The notes under the pieces are model-generated. The model was not told the origin of the DNA, searched no databases, and was given only the letters and a program-made list of their open reading frames with translations. Below are positions 8,977-16,822 of a stretch of 64,000 bases of DNA, piece by piece. The stretch's first letter is position 1. Each line of letters begins with the position of its first letter. This DNA is from Roseomonas sp. AR75. Lineage in GTDB: Bacteria > Pseudomonadota > Alphaproteobacteria > Acetobacterales > Acetobacteraceae. Location of the stretch: contig NZ_STGB01000002.1 in NCBI RefSeq assembly GCF_005222815.1, positions 310,001-374,000 on the forward strand. The letters are read 5' to 3'. The translations under genes and the position numbers were made by a program.

Positions 8977-9885
8977 ATGGCCCCGCTCAAGGGTGTGATT
9001 CCCGCGCTGACCACGCCGTTCCACCCGGACCTGTCGCTCGACCTGCCGGGCTTCGCGCGGCTGGTCGAGGCGGTGATCGCCGACGGCGTGGACGGCATCC
9101 TCGTCAATGGCTGCACCGGCGAAAGCTGGGCGCTGACCGATGCGGAGCGCCGGCAGGTCTACCGCACCGCCGTCGCGACGGCGCGCGGCCGCGTGCCGGT
9201 GGTGGCGGGCTGCGGCCACATGCTCGCCGCGGATTCCGCGAAGAAGACGCGGGAAGCGGCGGAGGATGGCTGCGACGCCGCGCTGATCCAGCCGCCCTGG
9301 TACATCCTGCCCGGCAACGAGGAGGTGATGGACCACTTCGCCGCGGTACTGAAGGAAACGCCGCTGCCCGTGGTGATCTACAACATCCCCCGCCGCACCG
9401 GCATCAACCTGACGCCGGAGATGTGCGACCGGCTCGCGGATCATCCGAAGGTCGTGGCCTTCAAGGAATCCTCGAAGGACTTTCTCCTGCTGCAGGACAT
9501 CATCCGGGCGGTGGGTGATCGCGCGAATGTCTTCGCGGGGTATGCGTCGCTGCTGGGGCTTGGCGCGCTGGCCTGCGGCGCGGTGGGCTACATGGACAGC
9601 ACGACGCCGGTGATGGGGCGGCTCTCGGCGGATTTCTACCGCGCCGCGACATCCGGCGACCTCGCTCAGGCGCGCGCGCTGCAAGGCCGCATGGCGGCGC
9701 TGACCAAGGGCTTCTTCGGCATCGGCACCTTCCCCGCCGGCGTGAAGGCCGCGCTGGAGATGCTCGGCCGCCCCGGCGGACCGACGCGCCCGCCGATCCG
9801 GCCGCTGGATGCGGCGCAGAAGGCGCGCATCCGCACGGCGCTGGTCGGCGCCGGCCTGCTGGAACAGGCGGCGGCGGCCGAGTGA
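8977..9885 (+). CDS. DHDPS/NAL-superfamily lyase, first paralogue
   Basis: A 302-residue TIM-barrel protein of the dihydrodipicolinate synthase / N-acetylneuraminate lyase superfamily. The Schiff-base lysine is K163 (VAFKESSKD) and the catalytic tyrosine is Y135 (VVIYNIPRRTG). The substrate-carboxylate loop reads NGCTGESWAL (about 44-53) in place of the GTTGE loop of true DapA, so a biosynthetic DapA role is unlikely. In the P. aeruginosa lhp cluster a protein of this superfamily (LhpC) deaminates pyrroline-4-hydroxy-2-carboxylate next to an LhpFEB-type dehydrogenase; the same neighbourhood here supports that kind of reaction. GGAGG before the ATG at 8977 supports the start. A second, diverged paralogue lies at 12029. 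Confidence 0.88.
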   Translation: MAPLKGVIPALTTPFHPDLSLDLPGFARLVEAVIADGVDGILVNGCTGESWALTDAERRQVYRTAVATARGRVPVVAGCGHMLAADSAKKTREAAEDGCDAALIQPPWYILPGNEEVMDHFAAVLKETPLPVVIYNIPRRTGINLTPEMCDRLADHPKVVAFKESSKDFLLLQDIIRAVGDRANVFAGYASLLGLGALACGAVGYMDSTTPVMGRLSADFYRAATSGDLAQARALQGRMAALTKGFFGIGTFPAGVKAALEMLGRPGGPTRPPIRPLDAAQKARIRTALVGAGLLEQAAAAE

Positions 9886-11009
9886 TGCGATACGACGCGC
9901 TTGTCATCGGCGGCGGGGTGATGGGCGCGGGTACCGCGCTCGGCCTGGCGCGCGGCGGCATGCGCGTGCTGCTGCTGGACCGCAAGGGGCTGGGCACCGG
10001 CGCCTCCGGCGTCAATGCAGGAACGCTCTCGTTGCAGATCAAGCGCGCGGCGCTGGTGCCCTATGCGCTGCGAGGGCGCGAACGCTGGGCGGCGGCGCAG
10101 CGGCTGCTCGGCGTGGACGTGCAGTACCGCATGACCGGCGGGCTCACGCTCGCCTTCACCGAGGCCGAGGCAGCGACGCTGCAGCTGCGGATGGGCGAGC
10201 GCAAGGCGGCGGGCGTGCCGCTGGAGATCATCGGCGGCGACCGCGCGCGGGAGATGGAGCCGGCGATCGGGCCGCGCGCGATGATGGCGTCCTACTGCGC
10301 GATCGATGGCTATGCCGACAGCACCGCGACCGGCCGCGCCTATCGCCGCGGGCTGCTGGATGCCGGCGTCACGCTGCATGAAGGCGATGGCGTGGTCGCG
10401 CTGGAGCGCAGCGATGCCGGCTTCGAGGTCCGCACGACGCGCGGCGCGCAATTCTCGGGGCGTCGCCTGGTGCTGGCGGCCGGCGCCTGGACGCAGCGCC
10501 TGGCGCGCATGCTGGGCGTCGAGCTGCCGATGGTCGTGCGCTTCAACCTGGTCTCGGTGACCGAGCGCACGCGCCGCCTGGTGAAGATGACGATCGGCCA
10601 TGCCACGGGCCTGCTGACGCTGAAGCAGTCGGACAATGGCACGATGCTCGTCGCGGGCGGCTGGCAGGGCCGCGGCGACCAGGAGCGGGACGAGACGGAA
10701 ATCGTGCCGGAGAACCTGATCACCAATCTGCGCCTGGCCGCAACGGCGCTGCCCGCCCTGCGCCGCACCCGCCTGGTCCGAAGCTGGATCGGCTACGAGG
10801 CGCATGTGCCGGATTTCATGCCGCTGGCCGGCGCCATGCCCGGCGTGCCCGATGCGTGGCTGCTGGCCTGCGTGCGCGGCGGCTACACGATCGGGCCGTA
10901 TCTGTCGGAACTGCTCGCGACCCGGATCCTCGGTCAGGAGCCGGAGCTGCCACTGTTCGATCCCGGCCGCTTCAACTCGGTGACGGCGGGCGCGGCGGTG
11001 GCTGCATAG
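9885..11009 (+). CDS. DadA-like FAD-dependent amino-acid oxidoreductase (HcnC/LhpB-like subunit)
   Basis: A 374-residue D-amino-acid oxidase (DAO) fold protein. It shows the FAD Rossmann motif at the N-terminus (MRYDALVIGGGVMGAGTALGL), the RRLVLAAGAW segment, and a C-terminal glycine-rich region (VRGGYTIGPYLSELLA). This is the third component expected of an HcnABC- or LhpFEB-type dehydrogenase and probably carries the substrate site. The ATG at 9885 overlaps the preceding stop (TGATG); a GTG at 9882 would add one residue. The gene is separated from its partner subunits by the lyase gene, an order also consistent with a shared pathway rather than HCN synthesis. Confidence 0.88.
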   Translation: MRYDALVIGGGVMGAGTALGLARGGMRVLLLDRKGLGTGASGVNAGTLSLQIKRAALVPYALRGRERWAAAQRLLGVDVQYRMTGGLTLAFTEAEAATLQLRMGERKAAGVPLEIIGGDRAREMEPAIGPRAMMASYCAIDGYADSTATGRAYRRGLLDAGVTLHEGDGVVALERSDAGFEVRTTRGAQFSGRRLVLAAGAWTQRLARMLGVELPMVVRFNLVSVTERTRRLVKMTIGHATGLLTLKQSDNGTMLVAGGWQGRGDQERDETEIVPENLITNLRLAATALPALRRTRLVRSWIGYEAHVPDFMPLAGAMPGVPDAWLLACVRGGYTIGPYLSELLATRILGQEPELPLFDPGRFNSVTAGAAVAA

Positions 11010-11031
11010 GTTGGAAAACAGGAGGCACGTC

Positions 11032-12021
11032 ATGAAAGAGAACGCTACGATCCCGATGCGGCGGCGCACGCTGCTGGCGGCAGCCGCCGCGCCGCTTCTC
11101 GTGCCGCGTGCCGCGTCGGCGCAGGCCTGGCCTTCGCGGCCGATCACCATCGTCGTGCCCTATGCGCCGGGCGGCGGGTCCGACGCCGCGGTGCGCGCAG
11201 TCGGCCCGTTCATGGAGCGTGTGCTCGGCCAGCCCATCGTGGTGGAGAACCGCGCCGGCGCCGGCACCTCCATCGGCTCGGCCTATGTCGCGCAGGCGCG
11301 GCCGGATGGCTACACGCTGCTCGCCGGCGCGACGCCGCTGGCGGTCAATCCGGCGCTGCAGCCGCAGCTGCCGCCGAAGGAGCCGATGAAGGATCTGGCG
11401 CCGATCGGGCCGATGTACCGCAGCATCTTCGTGCTGCATGTCCACAACAGCGTGCCGGTGAACAGCCTGGCGGAGTTCATCGCCTTCGCCCGCGCCAACC
11501 CGCGCGCCATGACCTATGGCAGCGCCGGCGTCGGCGCGCTGAACCACCTCGCGATGGAGCTGCTCGGCTACCGCGCCGGGGTGCAGCTGGAACACGTGCC
11601 CTATCGCGGCACCGGCCCCGCGCTGATCGATCTGCGCGCCGGGCGAATCAAGTCCATGTTCACCTCGCTGCTGGAAGGCGGCCCGCTGATGGAGGAGCGG
11701 ATCACGCGGCCGCTCGCCGTCTCCTCCCTCACGCGCATGTCGCAGCTTCCGCAGGTGCCCGCGGTGGCCGAGACGCTGGAAGGGTTCGACGTGACCTTCT
11801 GGCAGGGCCTCTTCGCACCCGCCGGCACGCCGGAGCCGATCATCGCGCGCCTGGCGGAGGCGCTGCGCGCCGGCACCACCGATGCGGCGCTGACGAAGCG
11901 CTATGCCGATGCCGGCACGCCGCTGCTGGTCGGCGGTCCGGCGGAGCAGGCGAAGCTGCTGGCCGATGACACCGCAGTCTGGGCGCGCGTGGCGCGCGAG
12001 ACGAACCTCCGGCTCGATTGA
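11032..12021 (+). CDS. Bug-family (TctC-like) periplasmic solute receptor
   Basis: A 329-residue protein with a signal peptide (MRRRTLLAAAAAPLLVPRAASAQA, twin arginines) followed by the Bug signature: WPSRPITIVVPYAPGGGSD, VVENRAGAGTSIG, then VPYRGTGPALIDLRAG. Bug proteins bind carboxylates or amino acids in the periplasm and usually feed tripartite TctABC transporters, although most are orphans; no TctA or TctB is encoded here. AGGAGG at 11020-11025 lies 6 bp before the ATG at 11032, which is therefore preferred over an upstream TTG. Its place in the catabolic operon suggests that it captures the pathway substrate (inference). Confidence 0.92.
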   Translation: MKENATIPMRRRTLLAAAAAPLLVPRAASAQAWPSRPITIVVPYAPGGGSDAAVRAVGPFMERVLGQPIVVENRAGAGTSIGSAYVAQARPDGYTLLAGATPLAVNPALQPQLPPKEPMKDLAPIGPMYRSIFVLHVHNSVPVNSLAEFIAFARANPRAMTYGSAGVGALNHLAMELLGYRAGVQLEHVPYRGTGPALIDLRAGRIKSMFTSLLEGGPLMEERITRPLAVSSLTRMSQLPQVPAVAETLEGFDVTFWQGLFAPAGTPEPIIARLAEALRAGTTDAALTKRYADAGTPLLVGGPAEQAKLLADDTAVWARVARETNLRLD

Positions 12022-12028
12022 GGACGGC

Positions 12029-12931
12029 ATGACACGATTGACGCGCGAGACCGCCTTCGGCCCGATCCCCGCCGTCGTCACGCCCTTCACCGAGGCGGGC
12101 GAGATCATGGAGGACGCGTTCCGCGAGGTGGTGGAGCGCCAGATCGCCATCGGCGCCGGCGGCATCTGCGTCGCCGGCGACAACGGCGAATCCTGGACGC
12201 TGGACGCCGCGGAGCGCGGGCGGCTGACAAGGCTGGCCGTCGAACAGGCGCGCGGGCGCGTGCCGGTCATCCTCGGCGCTTCCGCGCCCACGGCGCGCGG
12301 CACCATCGCCTATGGCCGCGTCGCGCTGGAGGCGGGCGCGGCAGGGCTGCTGGTGATGCCGCAGCCCTATGTGCTGAAGGCGACGCGCGAGGAACTGCTG
12401 CGCCGCTTCGATGCGCTGGCCAAGGCGGTGGACCTGCCGATCGTCGCCTACAACACGCCGCGGCGATCCGGCATCGACCTGACGGTGGACGACATCATGG
12501 CGATCTGCGACGCGGCGCCGGTGGTCGCCATCAAGGAAAGCAGCCGCGACTTCTTCCACCACACGCATCTGCTGCACCGGCTGCGCGATCGCATCTCCGT
12601 GCTCACCGGCCCGTCGCACTACATCCTGCCTTGCGTCGCGCTGGGCGCGCGCGGCTTCATCGCCACGGGGCCGGAACTGCTGGGCAAGGACTGCGCGCGG
12701 ATCATGCCGCTCGGCGCGGCCGCGCCTTCCGACGAAGGGCGGGCGATGCACCAGAAGCTGACAGTGCTGTACCAGATGCTGATGGGCACCGGCACCTGGC
12801 CTGCGGCGCTGAAGGCCGCGCTCAACCTGCTCGGCTGGCCCGCCGGCGTGCCGCGGGAGCCGGTGCTGGCACTGGCGGGCGCGGAGCTCGACAAGGTGCG
12901 GCGCACGCTGGACGAGCTCGGCCTGCGATGA
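12029..12931 (+). CDS. DHDPS/NAL-superfamily lyase, second paralogue
   Basis: A 300-residue TIM-barrel lyase or deaminase. The Schiff-base lysine is K169 (VAIKESSRD) and the tyrosine is Y141 (VAYNTPRRSG). The active-site loop is AGDNGESWTL, sharing the GESW(A/T)L variant with the paralogue at 8977 but otherwise clearly diverged. ATG at 12029 follows the receptor stop by 7 bp, and the stop overlaps the next start (ATGA at 12928). Two lyases in one operon suggest two sequential C-C/C-N cleavage or dehydration steps, or two related substrates; neither product can be deduced. Confidence 0.88.
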   Translation: MTRLTRETAFGPIPAVVTPFTEAGEIMEDAFREVVERQIAIGAGGICVAGDNGESWTLDAAERGRLTRLAVEQARGRVPVILGASAPTARGTIAYGRVALEAGAAGLLVMPQPYVLKATREELLRRFDALAKAVDLPIVAYNTPRRSGIDLTVDDIMAICDAAPVVAIKESSRDFFHHTHLLHRLRDRISVLTGPSHYILPCVALGARGFIATGPELLGKDCARIMPLGAAAPSDEGRAMHQKLTVLYQMLMGTGTWPAALKAALNLLGWPAGVPREPVLALAGAELDKVRRTLDELGLR

Positions 12932-13698
12932 GCGGCCTCGTGCTGCGCGACCGCGTCGCCATCGTGACGGGTGGCGGCAGCGGCATCGGCCGCGCCATCG
13001 CGCGCCGCTTCGCCGAGGCCGGTGCGCGCGTGGTCGTCGCGGGCCGCGGGGAGGCGGCAATCGGCGCGGTCGCTGCCGAAACCGGCGGGCTTGCCTTGCC
13101 CTGCGACGTGACGCAGCTCGACCAGGTGGAAGCGCTGTTCGCCCGCGCGCGGGAATGGGGCGGCGGCTGCGACGTGCTGGTCAACAATGCCGGGCAGACC
13201 GGCCCGGTCGGCGCGCTGGCCGATGTGGACCTCGCCGCCTGGCGGGAATGCGTCGAGGTCAACCTGTTCGGCGCCATGCATTGCCTGCGCGTCGCCGCGC
13301 GCATCATGGGCGAGCAGGGGCGCGGCTCCATTATCAACATGTCCTCGCGCATGGGGCTGCACGGCTATCCGATGCGCACCGCCTACAGCGCGACCAAGTT
13401 CGCCCTGATCGGCATGACGGAGGCCGTGGCGCGCGAGGTCGGGCCGCGCGGCGTGCGCGTGAACGCGCTCTGCCCCGGCGCGGTCAGCGGCGAGCTGATG
13501 GAGCGCGTCATCGCCGCGCGCGCCGCCGCCGAGGGTCGCCCGCCGGAGGAGATCATCCGCCGCGACTACACCGACAGCGCCGCGCTGCGCCGCTGGCTTT
13601 CGCCGGAGGAGGTTGCGGAGACGGCGCTGTTCCTGGCCTCCGACGCATCCTCCGCGATCACGGGCGAACGCATCCGCGTGGATTGCGGCCGCTTCTGA
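12928..13698 (+). CDS. Short-chain dehydrogenase/reductase (SDR)
   Basis: A 256-residue classical SDR. It has the cofactor motif TGGGSGIG (about 15-22), NNAG, the catalytic Ser in NMSSRMG, and YSATK with the catalytic Tyr and Lys. The C-terminal end (ITGERIRVDCGRF) is typical. It would oxidise an alcohol or reduce a carbonyl using NAD(P)(H). Start and stop overlap both neighbours (ATGA at 12928, TGATG at 13696-13700), so it is translationally coupled to the second lyase and the CoA-transferase. Substrate unknown. Confidence 0.92.
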   Translation: MSGLVLRDRVAIVTGGGSGIGRAIARRFAEAGARVVVAGRGEAAIGAVAAETGGLALPCDVTQLDQVEALFARAREWGGGCDVLVNNAGQTGPVGALADVDLAAWRECVEVNLFGAMHCLRVAARIMGEQGRGSIINMSSRMGLHGYPMRTAYSATKFALIGMTEAVAREVGPRGVRVNALCPGAVSGELMERVIAARAAAEGRPPEEIIRRDYTDSAALRRWLSPEEVAETALFLASDASSAITGERIRVDCGRF

Positions 13699-14891
13699 TG
13701 CGCGCGCTGGAAGGCTTCCGCATCCTGGACTTCAGCCATGTGATCGCGGGGCCCTTCTGCACGGCGCAGCTCGGCCTGCTCGGCGCCGAGGTGATCAAGG
13801 TGGAGGCGCCGGAGGGCGACTACATGCGCGGTCGTGGGGGCGACGACGCGCTGCGCCGCATCGGCATGGGCGATCACTTCGCCGTCCAGAACGGCAACAA
13901 GCGCTCCATCGTGATCGATCTGCAGACGGATCAGGGCCGCGCGCTCGCACGCCGGCTGGCCGCGCGCGCCGATGCGGTGGTGGAGAATTTCCGGCCCGGC
14001 GTGATGGCGCGGCTCGGGCTGGACTACGCGACGCTCGCCGCGGCCAATCCGCGCCTGGTCATGTGCTCGCTCAGCGGCTTCGGCGCAGAGGGCGCTCTCG
14101 CGGAACGGCCGGTGTACGACAACGTTGTGCAGGCCTTCAGCGGCCTGATGGCGATGACCGGCACGGCGGAATCCGGGCCGCTCAAGGCGGGCGCGCCGAT
14201 GCTCGATTACGCCTCCGGCACGATGGCGGCCTTCGCCCTGACGGCAGCGCTGCTGCGGCGGGAAAGGACGGGTCAGGGGCAGCATGTCGAGCTTTCGATG
14301 CTCGACACGGCGTTCCTGCTGATGGGGCCGGTGATCTCCTCGCTGCTGAATGGCGGCCGCGCGCCGCGGCTGCATGCGAATGAGCACGCGCTGGCGGGGG
14401 CTTCCTGTTACGCCGCCGCGGATGGCGCACTGATCATGCTGGGCGCCTGCACGCAGCGCCAGTTCGAGACGCTGTGCCGGCGCATCGGCCGCGCCGACCT
14501 GCTGGATGATCCGCGCTTCGCCGATGTGCGCCGACAGGACCCGCACCGCGCCGCCTTGTCGGAGATCCTGGCTGCGGAGATGCGGCGCCGTCCCGCCGCG
14601 GAATGGGAGGCCCTGCTGGCCGACACGGTTCCGGCCGCGCGCGTGCGCAGCCTGGTGGAGGCGCTCAACGACTCCGACGCCGCCGGCCGCGGCGTGGTGG
14701 CCGAGGCGCCCTGGCCCTCCGCATCGGGCCGTGTCGCGATCCCCGTTGCCGCCTGGCGCGCCGCTGCGGACGGGCCATCGCTGGATCGCGCGCCGCCACG
14801 CCTGGGCGAGGACACGGACGCGGTGCTGGCCGAAGCCGGGCTGGAGCCGGACGAGATTGCGACACTGCGCGCATCGGGCGCGCTGGGATGA
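13698..14891 (+). CDS. Class III (CaiB/BaiF/Frc) CoA-transferase
   Basis: A 397-residue family III acyl-CoA transferase. The N-terminus RILDFSHVIAGPFCTAQLGLLGAEVIKVE is a family signature, followed by GNKRSIVIDLQ, VVENFRPGVMARLGLDY and the segment containing the catalytic aspartate, APMLDYASGT (D170). These enzymes move CoA between carboxylic acids through a covalent aspartyl anhydride. In this operon it probably activates an acid produced by the upstream lyases or dehydrogenase. The ATG overlaps the SDR stop. No CoA-transferase is part of the classical hydroxyproline pathway, which is why this operon may encode a different route. Confidence 0.92.
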   Translation: MRALEGFRILDFSHVIAGPFCTAQLGLLGAEVIKVEAPEGDYMRGRGGDDALRRIGMGDHFAVQNGNKRSIVIDLQTDQGRALARRLAARADAVVENFRPGVMARLGLDYATLAAANPRLVMCSLSGFGAEGALAERPVYDNVVQAFSGLMAMTGTAESGPLKAGAPMLDYASGTMAAFALTAALLRRERTGQGQHVELSMLDTAFLLMGPVISSLLNGGRAPRLHANEHALAGASCYAAADGALIMLGACTQRQFETLCRRIGRADLLDDPRFADVRRQDPHRAALSEILAAEMRRRPAAEWEALLADTVPAARVRSLVEALNDSDAAGRGVVAEAPWPSASGRVAIPVAAWRAAADGPSLDRAPPRLGEDTDAVLAEAGLEPDEIATLRASGALG

Positions 14892-14907
14892 GGAAGGAAG
14901 CAGGATC

Positions 14908-15867
14908 ATGATGCGACGACGTTCCCTCGCCGCGCTTGCGGCTGCTGCGGCGCTGCCTCTGCCGGCGCGCGCGCAGAGCTGGCCCAGCAAGCCTGTGCGG
15001 TTCCTGGTCGGTTTCGCGGCGGGCGGCACCATCGACATCGCGGCGCGGCTCCTGGCCGAGAAGCTCTCCCCGGTCTGGGGGCAGCCCGTGGTGGTGGAGA
15101 ACCGCGCCGGCGCCGGCGGCACCATCGCCGGCCTCGCCGTGGCGCGCGCCGAACCGGATGGGCACACGATGCTCGTCTCCGCCGCGGCCGAGATCGTGGT
15201 CGCGCCCTATACCCAGGCAAGCCTGGCCTACAACCCGCGCACCGACCTGACGCCGATCAGCCTGATCGCGCGCAATCCCTTCGCGCTGGTCGTCACCGAG
15301 AGCCTGCCCGCCAGGACGCTGCCGGAATTGCTGGAGCTCGCGAAGCGCCAACCGCTGACCTATGCGAGCTCGGGCGTCGGCACCACGACGCACTTCGTGA
15401 CGGAGCTGTTCAAGCTGCGCACCGGCGCCGATATCGAGCACGTGCCCTATCGCGGCACTGCGGCGCTGCAGGCCGATCTGGTAGCGGGCCGCGTGAGCAT
15501 GGCCTTCGACGCGGTCTCCGCCATCCTGCCGCAGGTGCGCGCGGGGCGGCTGCGCGCCATCGGCGTGGCGACCGCCGCGCGCAGCCCGCAGGCGCCGGAC
15601 ATTCCGACCTTGTCTGAACTCGGCTTGGCCGGGTTCGAGGGCGGCGGATGGGCCGGCTTCCTCGGTCCCGCGGGCCTGCCCGCGCCCCTTGCCGCGCGGT
15701 TGGAATCGGATGTCCGCGCGGCGATGGCTGCCGGCGTCGGGCAGGAACTGGCCCGCCGCGGCTTCGATCCCGTCGGCAGCAGCAGCGCCGAGTTCCGCAC
15801 CTTCATCGAGGAGGAAACGGTGCGCTGGGGCGAGGTGGCGCGCGCCGCAGGTATTCGTCCGGCGTGA
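14908..15867 (+). CDS. Bug-family (TctC-like) periplasmic solute receptor, second copy
   Basis: A 319-residue protein with a signal peptide (MMRRRSLAALAAAAALPLPARAQ) and the Bug signature (WPSKPVRFLVGFAAGGTID, VVVENRAGAGGTIAGLAVA, VPYRGTAALQADLVAGRV). It differs strongly from the receptor at 11032, so it may bind a different ligand. AGGAAGG before the tandem ATGs (14908, 14911) supports the start. It is the last gene of the operon. As with the first copy, no membrane permease is encoded nearby. Confidence 0.92.
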   Translation: MMRRRSLAALAAAAALPLPARAQSWPSKPVRFLVGFAAGGTIDIAARLLAEKLSPVWGQPVVVENRAGAGGTIAGLAVARAEPDGHTMLVSAAAEIVVAPYTQASLAYNPRTDLTPISLIARNPFALVVTESLPARTLPELLELAKRQPLTYASSGVGTTTHFVTELFKLRTGADIEHVPYRGTAALQADLVAGRVSMAFDAVSAILPQVRAGRLRAIGVATAARSPQAPDIPTLSELGLAGFEGGGWAGFLGPAGLPAPLAARLESDVRAAMAAGVGQELARRGFDPVGSSSAEFRTFIEEETVRWGEVARAAGIRPA

Positions 15868-16225
15868 GGCGGTCACTCGCGGCCGCGCGCAGGAGCATCG
15901 TGTTGTGTTGCCAGGCGGGCCAAGACCCTCGTCATCAGCAAAGGTGAGGACGAGGCCGGCCGCGCCCATGCACGTTCCGGTCCGGTGACTCATGCGTGGG
16001 CGGCGCTGCTGTCCCATACGGGCGAGCAGGACCGGGACATCGCGTGGCTGTGCGAACAGCGTTGACGAGCGCCGGGTTCACTCACGCAGCGCGTGAGGCG
16101 ACGCGGATCCGCGCCTCGTTGCGACGAACTGCTCCTGGCGAGGTGACGTCGAACGCGAAATCCCCGGATCCCTGTGCCCCGCGGCACAAGCCCGACTGCG
16201 GGGAAGAGTGTGTTCCAGCGAGGAT
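15868..16225. other. Gene-free stretch of 358 bp before tRNA-Glu
   Basis: I see no supported gene. Short open frames on both strands lack family features and ribosome-binding sites. Two perfect hairpins stand out: CTCACGC-AGC-GCGTGAG (16081-16097) and CCCCGC...GCGGGG (16177-16182 / 16198-16203), but neither is followed by a T-run on either strand. The eight bases gtcccata at 16011 also form the end of the tRNA at 16230, too short to call an attachment site. Confidence 0.5.
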
Positions 16226-16301
16226 TGGCGTCCCATAGGGGATTCGAACCCCTGTTGCCGCCGTGAGAGGGCGGTGTCCTAGGCCTCTAGACGAATGGGA
16301 C
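16226..16301 (-). tRNA. tRNA-Glu (anticodon CTC) with encoded CCA
   Basis: The minus strand reads GTCCCAT, a D-arm containing CTAGAGG, an anticodon stem-loop CCGCC-CTCTCAC-GGCGG with anticodon CTC, the T-loop GGTTCGAATCC and the pairing acceptor end ATGGGAC, then discriminator G and CCA (16228-16226). All four stems pair. The 3' CCA is genomically encoded. The DUF2256 gene follows downstream after about 40 bp on the opposite side of the tRNA's 5' end. Confidence 0.97.
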
Positions 16302-16342
16302 CCAAGGCCGCCGCAGCCACAAGGGCCGCGGGAGCGCCGTAT

Positions 16343-16537
16343 CTAGCCTCGACCCGATCCGCGATCAAGCCGCCCCGACGGCCTCGCGATGGCCTGCGCC
16401 CGGCGGCCGCTGCGGCATGCCTCGGAGCAGTAGCGCACGGCATCCCAATCCCGCGCCCATTTGCGGCGCCAGGCGAAGGGGCGGCCGCAGGCGGCGCAGG
16501 GCTTGGTCGGCAGATGCGGCTTGGCGTGACCGGGCAT
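16343..16537 (-). CDS. DUF2256 small zinc-finger-like protein
   Basis: A 64-residue basic protein whose core, LPTKPCAACGRPFAWRRKW followed by YCSEACR, is the DUF2256 signature: CxxC and CxxxC pairs that probably bind zinc. These proteins are small and their function is unknown. The ATG at 16537 lies 12 bp downstream of the stop of the membrane-anchored protein encoded at 16550-16822, so the two are probably co-transcribed. Confidence 0.85.
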   Translation of the reverse strand: MPGHAKPHLPTKPCAACGRPFAWRRKWARDWDAVRYCSEACRSGRRAQAIARPSGRLDRGSGRG

Positions 16538-16549
16538 GTGCCGGGCGCC

Positions 16550-16822
16550 TCACTCGGACGCGCGCAACGCGCCCAGCACGCGGCCGGTGCGGGGATCGAG
16601 GATCAGCACGCGCTCCCCATCCGGGCGGGAGACCAGAACGGCAATGCGGCCCTCGGCGCCAGCCACGGACAGGATCCGCGTGCCGGCCGGCTGGCCGAGA
16701 TGGCTCGGGCTTATCGCCGCATCCCCGGCATTCAGGCGCTGGACGATCACCGTCACCAGGCCCACGGTGCCGGCCACGATCAGCACCCCCATGATAATGA
16801 CCAGCCACTTGAGCGCCGCCAC
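16550..16822 (-). CDS. Small single-pass membrane protein (DUF6476-like)
   Basis: A 90-residue protein starting at a GTG (16822) with one N-terminal membrane segment (LKWLVIIMGVLIVAGTVGLVTVIV) and a short extracytoplasmic beta-like tail (GRIAVLVSRPDGERVLILDPRTGRVLG). The layout matches proteins annotated DUF6476 in Rhodospirillales; function unknown. A purine-rich GGGGGTGG precedes the GTG. Its 5' end overlaps the predicted start of the divergent pseudouridine synthase by about 26 bp, so both starts are approximate. Confidence 0.7.
   Translation of the reverse strand: MAALKWLVIIMGVLIVAGTVGLVTVIVQRLNAGDAAISPSHLGQPAGTRILSVAGAEGRIAVLVSRPDGERVLILDPRTGRVLGALRASE

Noticed and set aside
7093..9684. 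Minus-strand open frame extending the aminotransferase by more than 860 codons
   Set aside because: The upstream part is antisense to four well-supported plus-strand genes and is a product of GC-rich codon use; the ATG at 7092 fits the family start.
7241..11009. Assignment as hydrogen cyanide synthase (hcnABC)
   Set aside because: The subunit types match, but a lyase gene separates the second and third subunits and the neighbours are catabolic, fitting an amino/imino acid dehydrogenase better.
16081..16097. Hairpin CTCACGC-AGC-GCGTGAG as a terminator
   Set aside because: No T-run on either strand, and a 7-bp stem is expected by chance at this GC content.
16011..16237. gtcccata at 16011 repeated at the tRNA-Glu 3' end, as a possible attachment site
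   Set aside because: Only eight bases match, and no integrase or mobile genes lie between or near them.
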